Shown here one piece after another: positions 7,239 to 14,023 of a stretch of DNA of 22,953 bases. The stretch is taken from assembly GCF_030523985.1 (NCBI RefSeq), contig NZ_JAUNHK010000024.1, forward strand, positions 1 through 22,953, given 5' to 3'. Position 1 is the first letter of the stretch. Every line of letters begins with the position of its first letter. A model generated the notes under the pieces. The model was not told where the DNA came from. It saw only the letters and a program-made list of their open reading frames with translations, and made no database searches. A program made the translations under genes and the position numbers. The DNA comes from Deinococcus sp. (lineage in GTDB: Bacteria; Deinococcota; Deinococci; Deinococcales; Deinococcaceae).

Positions 7239-7979
7239 ATGAACAGACCGAAGTGGATGATGACGACTGCATTCGTGGGTGGGGCGCTGCTTCTGGCCGC
7301 CTGTGGTGGCGGCGGCGAAGCGCCCACCCCCCAGCCCGAGCCTCAGCCCCAGCCGACCCCCACCGAGCAGGCGGGCACCGTTCTGGGCACCATCACTCCG
7401 TTTGCGCCCGGAAAGGCCAGTGTGGTCAAACCGGAGGAACTGGCGACGCCATCCACTGTGGACAGCAGCGGCAAATTCGGCTTTACGCTTCCCAACGCCG
7501 AGACGATGACCACGACCTACGGCGGCGACCTGTTCCCGGTTCACGACGCCGAGCAGGGGGTGGGCGTGTTCGGCCTGTGCTCCAACGTCAAGACCGATGC
7601 GCCCGGCAGCCTGCGTCTGTACCCGCTCAACAAACTGACGACGGACACGGGGCTTCAGCTCTTTGCCAACACCAATCCCCAGAATACGGAAACCCTGCCG
7701 CTGACCTTCAAGGTGTGGTGGTTCGCCAACCAGGACACCACCTTCACCTTTAGCGGCGAGTGCACCCTCTGGAACAAGGTGAACACCACGCTGACCCTCA
7801 AGCGCGGCTGGAACGTGCTGGATGTGGCGCTGTACAGCGATCACACCACCGTCGCCGCTGGCGCACAGCCCGGCGCGGCCCAGGCCTGGACGCCCTTCAA
7901 CGCGGGCGGTCTCGGCAGCCTGAACCTGCGCCCCAACCTGCTCGAACCCTGGAAGGTCGTGCCGGACTTCCGCCGCTGA
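7239..7979 (+). CDS. Putative lipoprotein of unknown function
   Basis: A 246-aa protein with a signal peptide and lipobox: hydrophobic AFVGGALLLAAC with the lipidated Cys at position 22, followed by GGGG and a flexible Pro/Gln/Glu linker (APTPQPEPQPQPTPTEQ). The mature part (residues about 60-246) is rich in Thr, Asn and aromatic residues and looks beta-rich (LPLTFKVWWFANQDTTFTFSGECTLWNKVNTTLTLKRGWNVLDVALY), as expected for an extracytoplasmic beta-sandwich. The start at 7239 is preceded by GATGAGGTC; the frame is open upstream, but only this start gives a correct lipoprotein signal. It probably sits on the outer face of the cytoplasmic membrane. No family is recognised. Confidence 0.8.
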   Translation: MNRPKWMMTTAFVGGALLLAACGGGGEAPTPQPEPQPQPTPTEQAGTVLGTITPFAPGKASVVKPEELATPSTVDSSGKFGFTLPNAETMTTTYGGDLFPVHDAEQGVGVFGLCSNVKTDAPGSLRLYPLNKLTTDTGLQLFANTNPQNTETLPLTFKVWWFANQDTTFTFSGECTLWNKVNTTLTLKRGWNVLDVALYSDHTTVAAGAQPGAAQAWTPFNAGGLGSLNLRPNLLEPWKVVPDFRR

Positions 7980-7992
7980 CCCTTCACGGAAA

Positions 7993-8034
7993 AAGCCGCC
8001 TCGCCTGTCTGGGGCTGGGGCGGCTTCTTTCTTT
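7993..8034. terminator. Bidirectional terminator between lipoprotein gene and potD
   Basis: An 8-bp stem AAGCCGCC (7993-8000) / GGCGGCTT (8019-8026) is followed by a T-rich tail (CTTCTTTCTTT) on the plus strand and by CTTTTTCC on the minus strand. It serves the convergent ends of the lipoprotein gene and the pot operon. Confidence 0.8.
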
Positions 8035-8042
8035 GGGGCGCT

Positions 8043-9155
8043 CTAACGGCTCTTAAGTTCCGTCCAGATGCGGTCGTAGAGCCTGGGCACGCGCCCCTGC
8101 GGCAGCTCGTTGATGAACTCGACGCGGCCCGCCCTGAAGTCCTCGTCGGTGGGGTTGAAAGCTTTTTGCGCCTTCAGGAAGGGGTCGAGCAGCGGCGCGG
8201 CGGCGCGGTTGGGGTTGCCGTAGTAGGTGTAGTTGGAAATAGCGGCGCTGTTTTCGGCGTCCAGCACGAAGTCCACGAACTTGCGGGCCAGCGCCGGGTT
8301 CGGGCTGCCGCGCAGCAGCACCAGCAGGTCGGTGGAAATGGTGGTGCCGGGGGCAGGCAAAAAGACCTTGAGGCGCTCGTCCTCGGCGGCTCCGCTGAGC
8401 AGGTCGCCCACGTAGATCTGCCCGAGGTCGATGGTTCCGGCCAGCAGCTTGTTGCGGATTTCCGGGCCGCCCGCAAAGGACTCGAAACCCTGCTTTTGCA
8501 CCGTCCGCCGCAGCAGGTTACGGGCCTCGCGCAGCTCCTCGACTTTCTGCGTGTTTACCGAGTAGCCCAGGTACTTCAGCGCCGCGCCGATGACTTCGCG
8601 GGGGTCGTCGAGCAGGGCAAATTTGATCTTGTCTTCGGGGCCGAAAATCAGTGACCAGTCTTCTTGCTTGGGGATATAGCGCCCGGAGTTGTACGCCAGC
8701 CCCGTCGCCGCGAACTGGTACGGCACGGTGTAGGTGTTGCCGGGGTCGAACGGCGGATCGACGAACCCGGCGGCCACGTTGCCGAAGTTCTTCAGTTGCG
8801 TCTTGTCCATCGGCTGGAGCAGTTTGGCCCGCAGCATGGTGCCGATCACATAGTTGCTCGGCGTGGCGAGGTCGTAGCTCGCGCCGCCGCCCTGCAACTT
8901 GGCGAGCATCGCCTCGTTGCTCTCGAAGGTGTCGATCACCACGCGCACGCCGTTTTGCTTCTCGAAGGCCCGCACCACCTCGGGGTCGATGTATTCCGAC
9001 CACATGAACAGCCGCAGCGTCCGCCCGTCGTTGCGGCTCTGGGGGGCCGGGGTGGTGGTGCCGTTGCCCTCGGCGGCGGTGTCCTTCGGTTCGACGCGGT
9101 GGCAGGCGGTGAGCAGCAGCAGCAGGCAGACGGCGGAAGGCAGATGGCGCTTCAT
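8043..9155 (-). CDS. potD: Spermidine/putrescine ABC transporter, substrate-binding lipoprotein PotD
   Basis: A 370-aa polyamine-binding protein. The lipoprotein signal ends in LLTAC (Cys18), so the protein is anchored outside the membrane as in other monoderm-like transporters. The mature protein has the PotD/PotF hallmarks: LRLFMWSEYIDPEVVRAFEKQNGVRVVIDTFESNEAMLAKL, YDLATPSNYVIGTM, a PYQFAATGLAYN segment and, near the end, NPNRAAAPLLDP (the family's NPxxA motif). It is the last gene of the pot operon; its ATG overlaps the potC stop by 4 bp (9152-9155), giving translational coupling, and it ends at the bidirectional terminator. Whether spermidine, putrescine or both are bound cannot be read from the sequence. 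Confidence 0.93.
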   Translation of the reverse strand: MKRHLPSAVCLLLLLTACHRVEPKDTAAEGNGTTTPAPQSRNDGRTLRLFMWSEYIDPEVVRAFEKQNGVRVVIDTFESNEAMLAKLQGGGASYDLATPSNYVIGTMLRAKLLQPMDKTQLKNFGNVAAGFVDPPFDPGNTYTVPYQFAATGLAYNSGRYIPKQEDWSLIFGPEDKIKFALLDDPREVIGAALKYLGYSVNTQKVEELREARNLLRRTVQKQGFESFAGGPEIRNKLLAGTIDLGQIYVGDLLSGAAEDERLKVFLPAPGTTISTDLLVLLRGSPNPALARKFVDFVLDAENSAAISNYTYYGNPNRAAAPLLDPFLKAQKAFNPTDEDFRAGRVEFINELPQGRVPRLYDRIWTELKSR

Positions 9156-9961
9156 CTTTCCACCCGCCGGGGCCGGGTCAGCGCGTTGCCTGCCACCAGC
9201 AGCAGCACCGTCGCCAGGACGAGCAGCGCCGAGAGGGCGTTGATGTCAGGAGTCACACCCTTCTTGACCGAGGTGTAGATCAGCACCGGCAGCGTCTTGA
9301 AGCCCGAGCCACTGGTGAAGTACGTCACCACGAAGTCGTCCAGCGACAGCGTAAAGGCCAGCAACGCCCCCGACAGCACGCCCGGCAGGGCCAGCGGCAA
9401 AATGACCTGCCGGAACCCTTGCCAGGTGTTCGCGCCCAGGTCGGCGGCGGCTTCCATCAAATCCTGCCCGTAGCCCGCCAGCCGCGAACGAACGGTGAGC
9501 GACACGTAGCTGATCTGAAAAGTGACGTGCGCCAGCATGACCGTCCAGAAGCCGTTTTCGAACGTCCAGCCGGTCAGTTCCATGCCGCCGCGTACCAGGG
9601 CGTAGAACATCAGCAGCATGACGCCCATCACCACGTCCGGAATGACGATGGGCATGACCAGCAAGAAAGTCAGCGGGGTGCGCCAGCGCAGCGAGTAGCG
9701 CCACAGCCCGAAGCCGATCAGGGTGCCGAGAACGGTGGCGACCAGCGTGCTGCTGAGCGCGACCAGCAGCGTGTTCGTGACGGCCTCGCGCACGTCGGAG
9801 CGGGCGAACAGCACCGAGTACCACTTGGTCGTGAAGCCCTGCCACGTCGCCCCGAATTTGGAATCGTTGAACGAAAAGACGATGAGAACGAGGATGGGCA
9901 GGTACAGGAAGGCGTAGGTCAGCCACGCCCAGGCGCTGAGGAGGGGGTGGGTGCGTCTCAC
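9152..9961 (-). CDS. potC: Spermidine/putrescine ABC transporter permease PotC
   Basis: An inner-membrane permease of 269 aa with six predicted helices. The N-terminus (LTYAFLYLPILVLIVFSFNDSKFGATWQGFTTKWY) is characteristic of PotC/PotI. The cytoplasmic EAA loop that docks on the ATPase is LMEAAADLGANTWQGFRQVILPLALPGVLSG, followed by the PotC-type FTLSLDDFVVTYFTSG. The GTG start at 9961 has a good SD (GGAGG, 6 nt spacing). It pairs with PotB to form the channel. It is separated from potB by a 124-bp gap containing heptamer repeats and overlaps potD by 4 bp. Confidence 0.93.
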   Translation of the reverse strand: MRRTHPLLSAWAWLTYAFLYLPILVLIVFSFNDSKFGATWQGFTTKWYSVLFARSDVREAVTNTLLVALSSTLVATVLGTLIGFGLWRYSLRWRTPLTFLLVMPIVIPDVVMGVMLLMFYALVRGGMELTGWTFENGFWTVMLAHVTFQISYVSLTVRSRLAGYGQDLMEAAADLGANTWQGFRQVILPLALPGVLSGALLAFTLSLDDFVVTYFTSGSGFKTLPVLIYTSVKKGVTPDINALSALLVLATVLLLVAGNALTRPRRVER

Positions 9962-9990
9962 TTTTCGCCTCCGGCGGCAAAGGGCGGAGA

Positions 9991-10072
9991 GCTGATGGCG
10001 GAGGGCAAAAGCCGCTCTAGCTCAGGCGGAAGCTGGCCTTCTGCCTTCTGCCATTTGCCATCAGCCATCTGC
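9991..10072. repeat. Heptamer repeats with inverted arm between potB and potC
   Basis: Five consecutive heptamers occupy 10038-10072: CTTCTGC, CTTCTGC, CATTTGC, CATCAGC, CATCTGC. The segment GCCATCAGC (10057-10065) is the exact complement of GCTGATGGC at 9991-9999, so the gap can fold into a hairpin in the pot mRNA. The flanking sequence extends the pairing imperfectly. Confidence 0.6.
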
Positions 10073-10085
10073 AACGCAACGCGTC

Positions 10086-10904
10086 TCATATCAGCTCCTC
10101 CAGCCCCTTCTGACCCGCCGACCGGGCGTACCCCCACAGCCCGAGCAGCACCACGCCCATCAGCAGGAAACTCAGGGCCGAGCCGTAGGGCCAGTCGCCC
10201 GCCTGCCCGAACTGGTTTTGAATCAGGTTGCCGATGAGGGCGGTTTTCGCGCCGCCGAGGATATCCGACACCACGAACATGCCCAGCGCCGGAATGAAGG
10301 TCAGCAGCACGCCCGCGACCAGGCCCGGCAGGGTTTGCGGAAACACGCCCGCCAGAAACGCCCGCGACGGCGACGCGCCGAGGTCTTGAGCCGCTTCCAG
10401 CAAACGCCAGTCCACCTTTTCCACACTCGAATACACCGGCAGCACGAAAAACGGCAGCAGGGCGTACACCATGCCCAGGAAGGTGGCGGTCAGGCTCGGC
10501 ACCAGTTCGAAAGGCCGCAGAATCAGAATCCAGGCATAGACCCGAATCAGAAAGTTCGTCCAGAACGGGATGATGAGCAGCAGCAGCAGTAAGTTCTTGC
10601 GCCGCTCATCCTGCCGCGCGATGTAGAACGCCAGCGGATACCCCATCAGGATGCACAGCAGCGTCGTGCCCGCCGCCACCAGCAGCGAGCGCCACAGCAC
10701 CCGCAGGTTGTCGGGCACCCATTCCTGAAACAGCGCGTCGTAGCCGAAGACCCGCTGCCAGTTTTCCAGCGTCCAGGGCAGGCCGACCTGGGCGAGGTCG
10801 GTGCGGGTCAGCAGCGAGTACCCGAACATGATGGCCGACGGAACGACCAGAAAGACCAGCAACCACAGGGTCGCGGGGAGGATGGGGAAGGGGAGGCGTT
10901 TCAT
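10086..10904 (-). CDS. potB: Spermidine/putrescine ABC transporter permease PotB
   Basis: A 272-aa six-helix permease. The N-terminus has the PotB pattern LWLLVFLVVPSAIMFGYSLLTR. The middle contains PFWTNFLIRVYAWILILR, a signature of PotB/PotH, and the EAA loop is LLEAAQDLGASPSRAFLAGVFPQTLPGLVAG. I choose the ATG at 10904 because GGAGG lies 6 nt before it; upstream in-frame starts at 10919 and 10973 have weaker sites and run into the heptamer-repeat hairpin. It lies between potA and potC on the same strand and forms the transport channel with PotC. Confidence 0.93.
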   Translation of the reverse strand: MKRLPFPILPATLWLLVFLVVPSAIMFGYSLLTRTDLAQVGLPWTLENWQRVFGYDALFQEWVPDNLRVLWRSLLVAAGTTLLCILMGYPLAFYIARQDERRKNLLLLLLIIPFWTNFLIRVYAWILILRPFELVPSLTATFLGMVYALLPFFVLPVYSSVEKVDWRLLEAAQDLGASPSRAFLAGVFPQTLPGLVAGVLLTFIPALGMFVVSDILGGAKTALIGNLIQNQFGQAGDWPYGSALSFLLMGVVLLGLWGYARSAGQKGLEELI

Positions 10905-10922
10905 GGACGCCTCCGGCATGAT

Positions 10923-10991
10923 GAGGGTTGAGGGTCGAGGGTCGATAGGGAACCGCTTTTTTCTATCAACCATCGACCATCAACAATCAAC
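10923..10991. repeat. Imperfect hairpin made of heptamer repeats between potA and potB
   Basis: The left arm holds three heptamers GAGGGTT, GAGGGTC, GAGGGTC (10923-10943). The right arm holds four, TATCAAC, CATCGAC, CATCAAC, AATCAAC (10964-10991). Segments 10927-10948 and 10963-10984 are complementary over 22 bp with three mismatches around a 14-nt loop. It lies entirely in the potA-potB gap, so the operon mRNA would carry a stable stem-loop there. Confidence 0.65.
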
Positions 10992-11004
10992 GGCGCGACG
11001 CCCC

Positions 11005-12090
11005 TCATTCGCCTTCCTCCAGCACCACCAGACTCGCGGGCGGCAGGTACAGGGCGACTTCTTCCTCGTAGTCGAAATCCTCGTCGGCCCCGATGTCGGC
11101 GTTGAGTTGGAAGGCCACCAGCCGCTCGCCGTGCGCTTCGAGGAGATACTGGTTTTCGGCCCCGGTGTACACGATGTCGTCCACGCGGGCGCGAACCTCG
11201 TTGCCCTCGGTTTCATCGTCGCGCTCCATCCGGAGTTTTTCGGGGCGAATGCTGAGGGTGACGCTCTGGCCCACGCTCAGGCCCGCGCCGTGCAGGGTGC
11301 GCAGGGGGCCGAATCCGGTCTGGATGACGGCTTCGCCCCCGTGTATTTCGGTCACCTGACCTGCAATCAGGTTGCTGCTGCCCAGGAAGTTGGCGACAAA
11401 AGCGGTGCGCGGGCGCTCGTAAAGTTCCTCGGCGCGGCCCAGTTGCTCGATGCGCCCCCTATTCATCACGGCGATGCGGTCACTCATGACCAGCGCCTCC
11501 TCCTGGTCGTGGGTGACGAAGACGAAGGTCATGCCGAGTTCTTCCTGCAAATTCGACAGTTCGACCTGCAACTGTTTGCGGAGTTTGAGGTCCAGCGCCG
11601 AGAGCGGTTCGTCCAGCAGCAGCACTTCCGGCTGGTTGACGATGGCCCGGGCCAGGGCCACCCGTTGCCGCTGCCCGCCCGAAAGCTGGTCGGGTTTGCG
11701 GTTGCCGAAGGCCCCGATTTGCACCGTCTCCATCGCCCGCTCGACCCGCGTTTTCAGCTCCGCGCCGCGCACGCCCTTTTGCTTGAGGCCGAACGCCACG
11801 TTGTCGGCCACGCTCAGGTGCGGAAAGAGGGCGTAGCTCTGAAACACGGTGTTGACCGCCCGCTGGTGGGCCGGAACCCCAGTCATGTCGCGCCCGCCGA
11901 TCACGACCACGCCCGCGTCGGGTTGCTCGAAGCCCGCCAGCAGCCGCAGCAGCGTGGTCTTGCCGCAGCCCGACGGTCCCAGCAGGCTGAAAAACTCGCC
12001 CCGGCGGATGTCGAGGTCGATGTCCCGCAGCACGGGGGTTTCCTGCCCGCCTGCGCCCCGGTAGCTCTTGAACACGTCCACCACGCTCAC
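11005..12090 (-). CDS. potA: Spermidine/putrescine ABC transporter ATP-binding protein PotA
   Basis: ATPase of the polyamine importer. From the GTG at 12090 it is 361 aa with Walker A GPSGCGKTT (38-46), Q-loop VFQSYALFPH, signature LSGGQ (136-140), Walker B VLLLDEP (156-162) and H-loop His194. A C-terminal TOBE domain (about 255-355) has SIRPEKLRM. The 5' end is uncertain. The GTG at 12090 has no SD, and the N-terminus is slightly short against E. coli PotA. The frame is open further upstream to a TAG but without ATG, GTG or TTG; an SD (GGAGG, 12156-12160) is positioned 8 nt before an in-frame ATA at 12147. A leaderless short ORF lies just 5'. A frameshift in sequence or genome would join the two. 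It is the first gene of potABCD. Confidence 0.9.
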   Translation of the reverse strand: MSVVDVFKSYRGAGGQETPVLRDIDLDIRRGEFFSLLGPSGCGKTTLLRLLAGFEQPDAGVVVIGGRDMTGVPAHQRAVNTVFQSYALFPHLSVADNVAFGLKQKGVRGAELKTRVERAMETVQIGAFGNRKPDQLSGGQRQRVALARAIVNQPEVLLLDEPLSALDLKLRKQLQVELSNLQEELGMTFVFVTHDQEEALVMSDRIAVMNRGRIEQLGRAEELYERPRTAFVANFLGSSNLIAGQVTEIHGGEAVIQTGFGPLRTLHGAGLSVGQSVTLSIRPEKLRMERDDETEGNEVRARVDDIVYTGAENQYLLEAHGERLVAFQLNADIGADEDFDYEEEVALYLPPASLVVLEEGE

Positions 12091-12143
12091 GGCGGCGTCT
12101 GCCGAGAGTTCACGGGTGCGCTTGCCCTTGAAGACGACGCCGG

Positions 12144-12179
12144 TTATCGGTCCGTCCTCCGAGTGTCGTTTCTCATCAC
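12144..12179 (-). other. Possible leaderless leader peptide ORF before potA
   Basis: Beginning 7 nt after the -10-like TAGAAT, a GTG-ATG start opens an 11-codon frame reading MMRNDTRRTDR (four Arg) and ending in TAA. The TAA overlaps an in-frame ATA of potA, and a GGAGG lies inside the short frame. It could be a regulatory leader peptide, or the true N-terminus of PotA separated by a one-base frameshift. Confidence 0.35.
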
Positions 12180-12186
12180 GTTGCCG

Positions 12187-12192
12187 ATTCTA
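12187..12192 (-). promoter_or_regulatory. Candidate -10 box of the potABCD operon
   Basis: TAGAAT on the minus strand, 7 nt before a GTG-ATG. It fits the leaderless promoter layout seen at other genes in this window. No clear -35 was found. Confidence 0.45.
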
Positions 12193-12262
12193 GGGGTTTA
12201 TGGCCTCCAACTTTTGGCGGAGGGCGCAGGGCGGCAGAGGGGATAAGCTGAGTGGGGGACTT

Positions 12263-12802
12263 ATGGAAGAGATCATCGTGCCGCTGGGGTTTTTCACCAT
12301 CATTTTCGGGTTTCCGCTGATCCGGCGCGAGATGGCTCACCGTCACCGCATGGAGCAGCTGCGTGAGGAACGCGCCCTGCAAGCGGCCCAACCTGTCCCC
12401 GACCTGTCTTCCAGTCTGGACGACGCCCCCGCCCTGGCCCTGCGCCTGCCGGAACCGCACCGCCTGTACGCGCTCGCGCTGCTCTGCCGGATACAGGACG
12501 CGCCGCTGGAACGTCTGGACGCCCGCTCGCGCTATCTGGTCACCCAGGCGCGGCAGCAGGATTTGCCCGCCACCCTGCGCGGCTACCTGAACCTGACCCC
12601 CGCCGCCCGCCAGCGCCTGAGCGCCCAGGGGCAGCTGCCCGAGGACTTGCTGCGCGAACAGCTCGAACTCATTTCGCGGGGTGTGGAGCAGGCCACCCAG
12701 CGTGACTCGGCGGCGGCGGACGCGGTGCTCTCGCAAAGTCACTACCTGCGCGAGAAATTCCAACCTATCGAGATGGGGGAAGCGGTCGGGCTGGAGAAGT
12801 AG
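12263..12802 (+). CDS. Small membrane-anchored protein of unknown function
   Basis: A 179-aa protein that I do not recognise as a named family. It opens with one hydrophobic segment (EEIIVPLGFFTIIFGFPLI, residues 3-20), followed by positive charges (RREMAHRHRMEQLREERAL), predicting one membrane anchor with the rest in the cytoplasm. The remainder is helical, rich in Leu, Ala, Arg and Gln (RLYALALLCRIQDAPLERLDARSRYLV). The ATG at 12263 is chosen because the membrane segment begins there; the weak SD is AGTGGGGG. An in-frame ATG at 12200 would add a basic stretch before the helix. It is divergent from potA and convergent with map. Confidence 0.65.
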   Translation: MEEIIVPLGFFTIIFGFPLIRREMAHRHRMEQLREERALQAAQPVPDLSSSLDDAPALALRLPEPHRLYALALLCRIQDAPLERLDARSRYLVTQARQQDLPATLRGYLNLTPAARQRLSAQGQLPEDLLREQLELISRGVEQATQRDSAAADAVLSQSHYLREKFQPIEMGEAVGLEK

Positions 12803-12808
12803 AGGGAG

Positions 12809-12859
12809 GAGGGGAGAGAGGGAGGGCGCTTTTCCCTTCACCCTTCACTCTCTCCCCTC
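12809..12859. terminator. Purine/pyrimidine inverted repeat between convergent genes
   Basis: A perfect 12-bp inverted repeat GAGGGGAGAGAG (12809-12820) / CTCTCTCCCCTC (12848-12859) fills the gap between the membrane-anchored protein gene and map. A tandem CCCTTCA heptamer lies at 12834-12847. It could terminate transcription from both sides, although it has no long T-run. Confidence 0.5.
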
Positions 12860-12873
12860 TGCGGCTTTGGCCC

Positions 12874-13635
12874 TCACAGCGTCAGAATGTCGTACCCCTT
12901 GGGCGTCACGACCAGCGTGTGCTCGAATTGGGCGCTGGGCTTTTTGTCGGCGGTGATGACCGTCCAGCCGTCTGGCAGCAGGCGGGTTTCGGGCCGTCCC
13001 AGGTTAATCATCGGCTCGATGGTAAAGACCATGCCGGGCTGCAATTTCAGGCCCGTGTAGCGCACGCCCTTGTGCCGCACGGTGGGTTCCTCGTGCAGCC
13101 GCTTGCCGATGCCGTGCCCGGTGTATTCCTCGACCACGCCGTAGCCCCGACCTTCGGCCAGCGACTGAATGGCGTGACCGATGTCGCCCAGCCTCGCGCC
13201 GGGCCTCACCGTGTCGAGCGCGGCTTGCAGGCACTCGCGGGTGGTGTCCACCAGGGCCTGCACTTCGCCACTCACCTGCCCGACGGTGTAGGTGGTGCAG
13301 GCGTCGCCGTAGTAGCCGCCCAGCAGCACGCCGATGTCCACACCGATGATGTCGCCTTCCTTCAGCTCGCGGTCGTCGGGAATGCCGTGACAGATGACCT
13401 CGTTCACGCTGGCGCAGATGGTGCCGGGAAAGGGGTTGGTGCGCGGCCCGTAGCCCAGGTAGGCGGGTGTGGCCCCCCGGCTGCGGATAAATTCCTCGGC
13501 GCGGCGGTCGAGTTCACGCAGGGTCACGCCCGGCTTGACATAAGGTTCAAGCACCCGAAACGTCTCTGCGACCAGTCCCCCGGCGCGGCGCATGATTTCG
13601 ATTTCACGGGCGGACTTCAGAGGAATACGGCTCAT
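12874..13635 (-). CDS. map: Methionine aminopeptidase, type I
   Basis: Removes the initiator methionine from nascent proteins. The 253-aa protein has all five metal ligands of the family: Asp100 and Asp111 (GVDIGVLLGGYYGDACTTY), His174 (YTGHGIG), Glu207 (VFTIEPM) and Glu238 (QFEHTLVVT). The substrate-binding His is His83 (VICHGIPDD). Length and the absence of an N-terminal extension fit type Ia. The ATG at 13635 is followed at once by IPLKSAREIEIMRRAGG, the usual family start. There is no SD, but TAGGCT (13644-13649) is placed as a -10 box 8 nt upstream, so the gene may have its own leaderless promoter as well as read-through from the HNH gene. Confidence 0.95.
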   Translation of the reverse strand: MSRIPLKSAREIEIMRRAGGLVAETFRVLEPYVKPGVTLRELDRRAEEFIRSRGATPAYLGYGPRTNPFPGTICASVNEVICHGIPDDRELKEGDIIGVDIGVLLGGYYGDACTTYTVGQVSGEVQALVDTTRECLQAALDTVRPGARLGDIGHAIQSLAEGRGYGVVEEYTGHGIGKRLHEEPTVRHKGVRYTGLKLQPGMVFTIEPMINLGRPETRLLPDGWTVITADKKPSAQFEHTLVVTPKGYDILTL

Positions 13636-13691
13636 AACGTCCGAGCCTAACACGGCGCTGGGCACCGCGCTGTGGCTTATGGCCCAGACAC

Positions 13692-14021
13692 TCAGCCGCG
13701 CACCCGCACCCCCTTGCTGGGCGGCTGCTTGCGAAGCCAGTTCAGAAAATTCTGCACGGCTTCATGCTGCCGCAGGGCGTCCACGCTGGCGTAGGTGGTC
13801 GCCAGTTCGGCGTTGCTGAAGGTCTTGTGCAGGAACTTGTGGCAGGCCGGGCACAGCAGCACGGTGGGCAGCGCATGAATGGGCGTGCCGCGCCGCCGTC
13901 CCTGAGAGCGTGGAATCAGGTGGTGCTCGGTCAGCACGGGGGTTTCGCGCTCACACAGGGCGCAGCGGGGCGCGGGCTGGGGCGCGGGCGGCCAGTCGGA
14001 AGGAGGCAGGCGGCGGGCCAT
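13692..14021 (-). CDS. HNH-type zinc nuclease-like protein
   Basis: A 109-aa protein with an HNH/ZnF pattern: C20-x2-C23 (CALCERE), His33-His34 (LTEHHLIPRS), C57-x2-C60-His61 (LLCPACHKFLHK) and His65. The two CxxC pairs form the structural zinc site, and the HH...H set matches the beta-beta-alpha metal nuclease core. The C-terminal 40 residues are helical. It begins 2 bp after the threonine aldolase stop codon, so the two are probably co-transcribed and coupled. Stand-alone HNH proteins of this size occur in many bacteria with unproved roles (repair, phage-related, or RNA/DNA nicking). Nuclease activity is inferred from the motif only. Confidence 0.8.
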   Translation of the reverse strand: MARRLPPSDWPPAPQPAPRCALCERETPVLTEHHLIPRSQGRRRGTPIHALPTVLLCPACHKFLHKTFSNAELATTYASVDALRQHEAVQNFLNWLRKQPPSKGVRVRG

Positions 14022-14023
14022 CT

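Noticed and set aside
9984..10991. CRISPR array in the repeat-rich pot gaps
   Set aside because: Units are contiguous 7-mers without spacers, and no cas genes are present.
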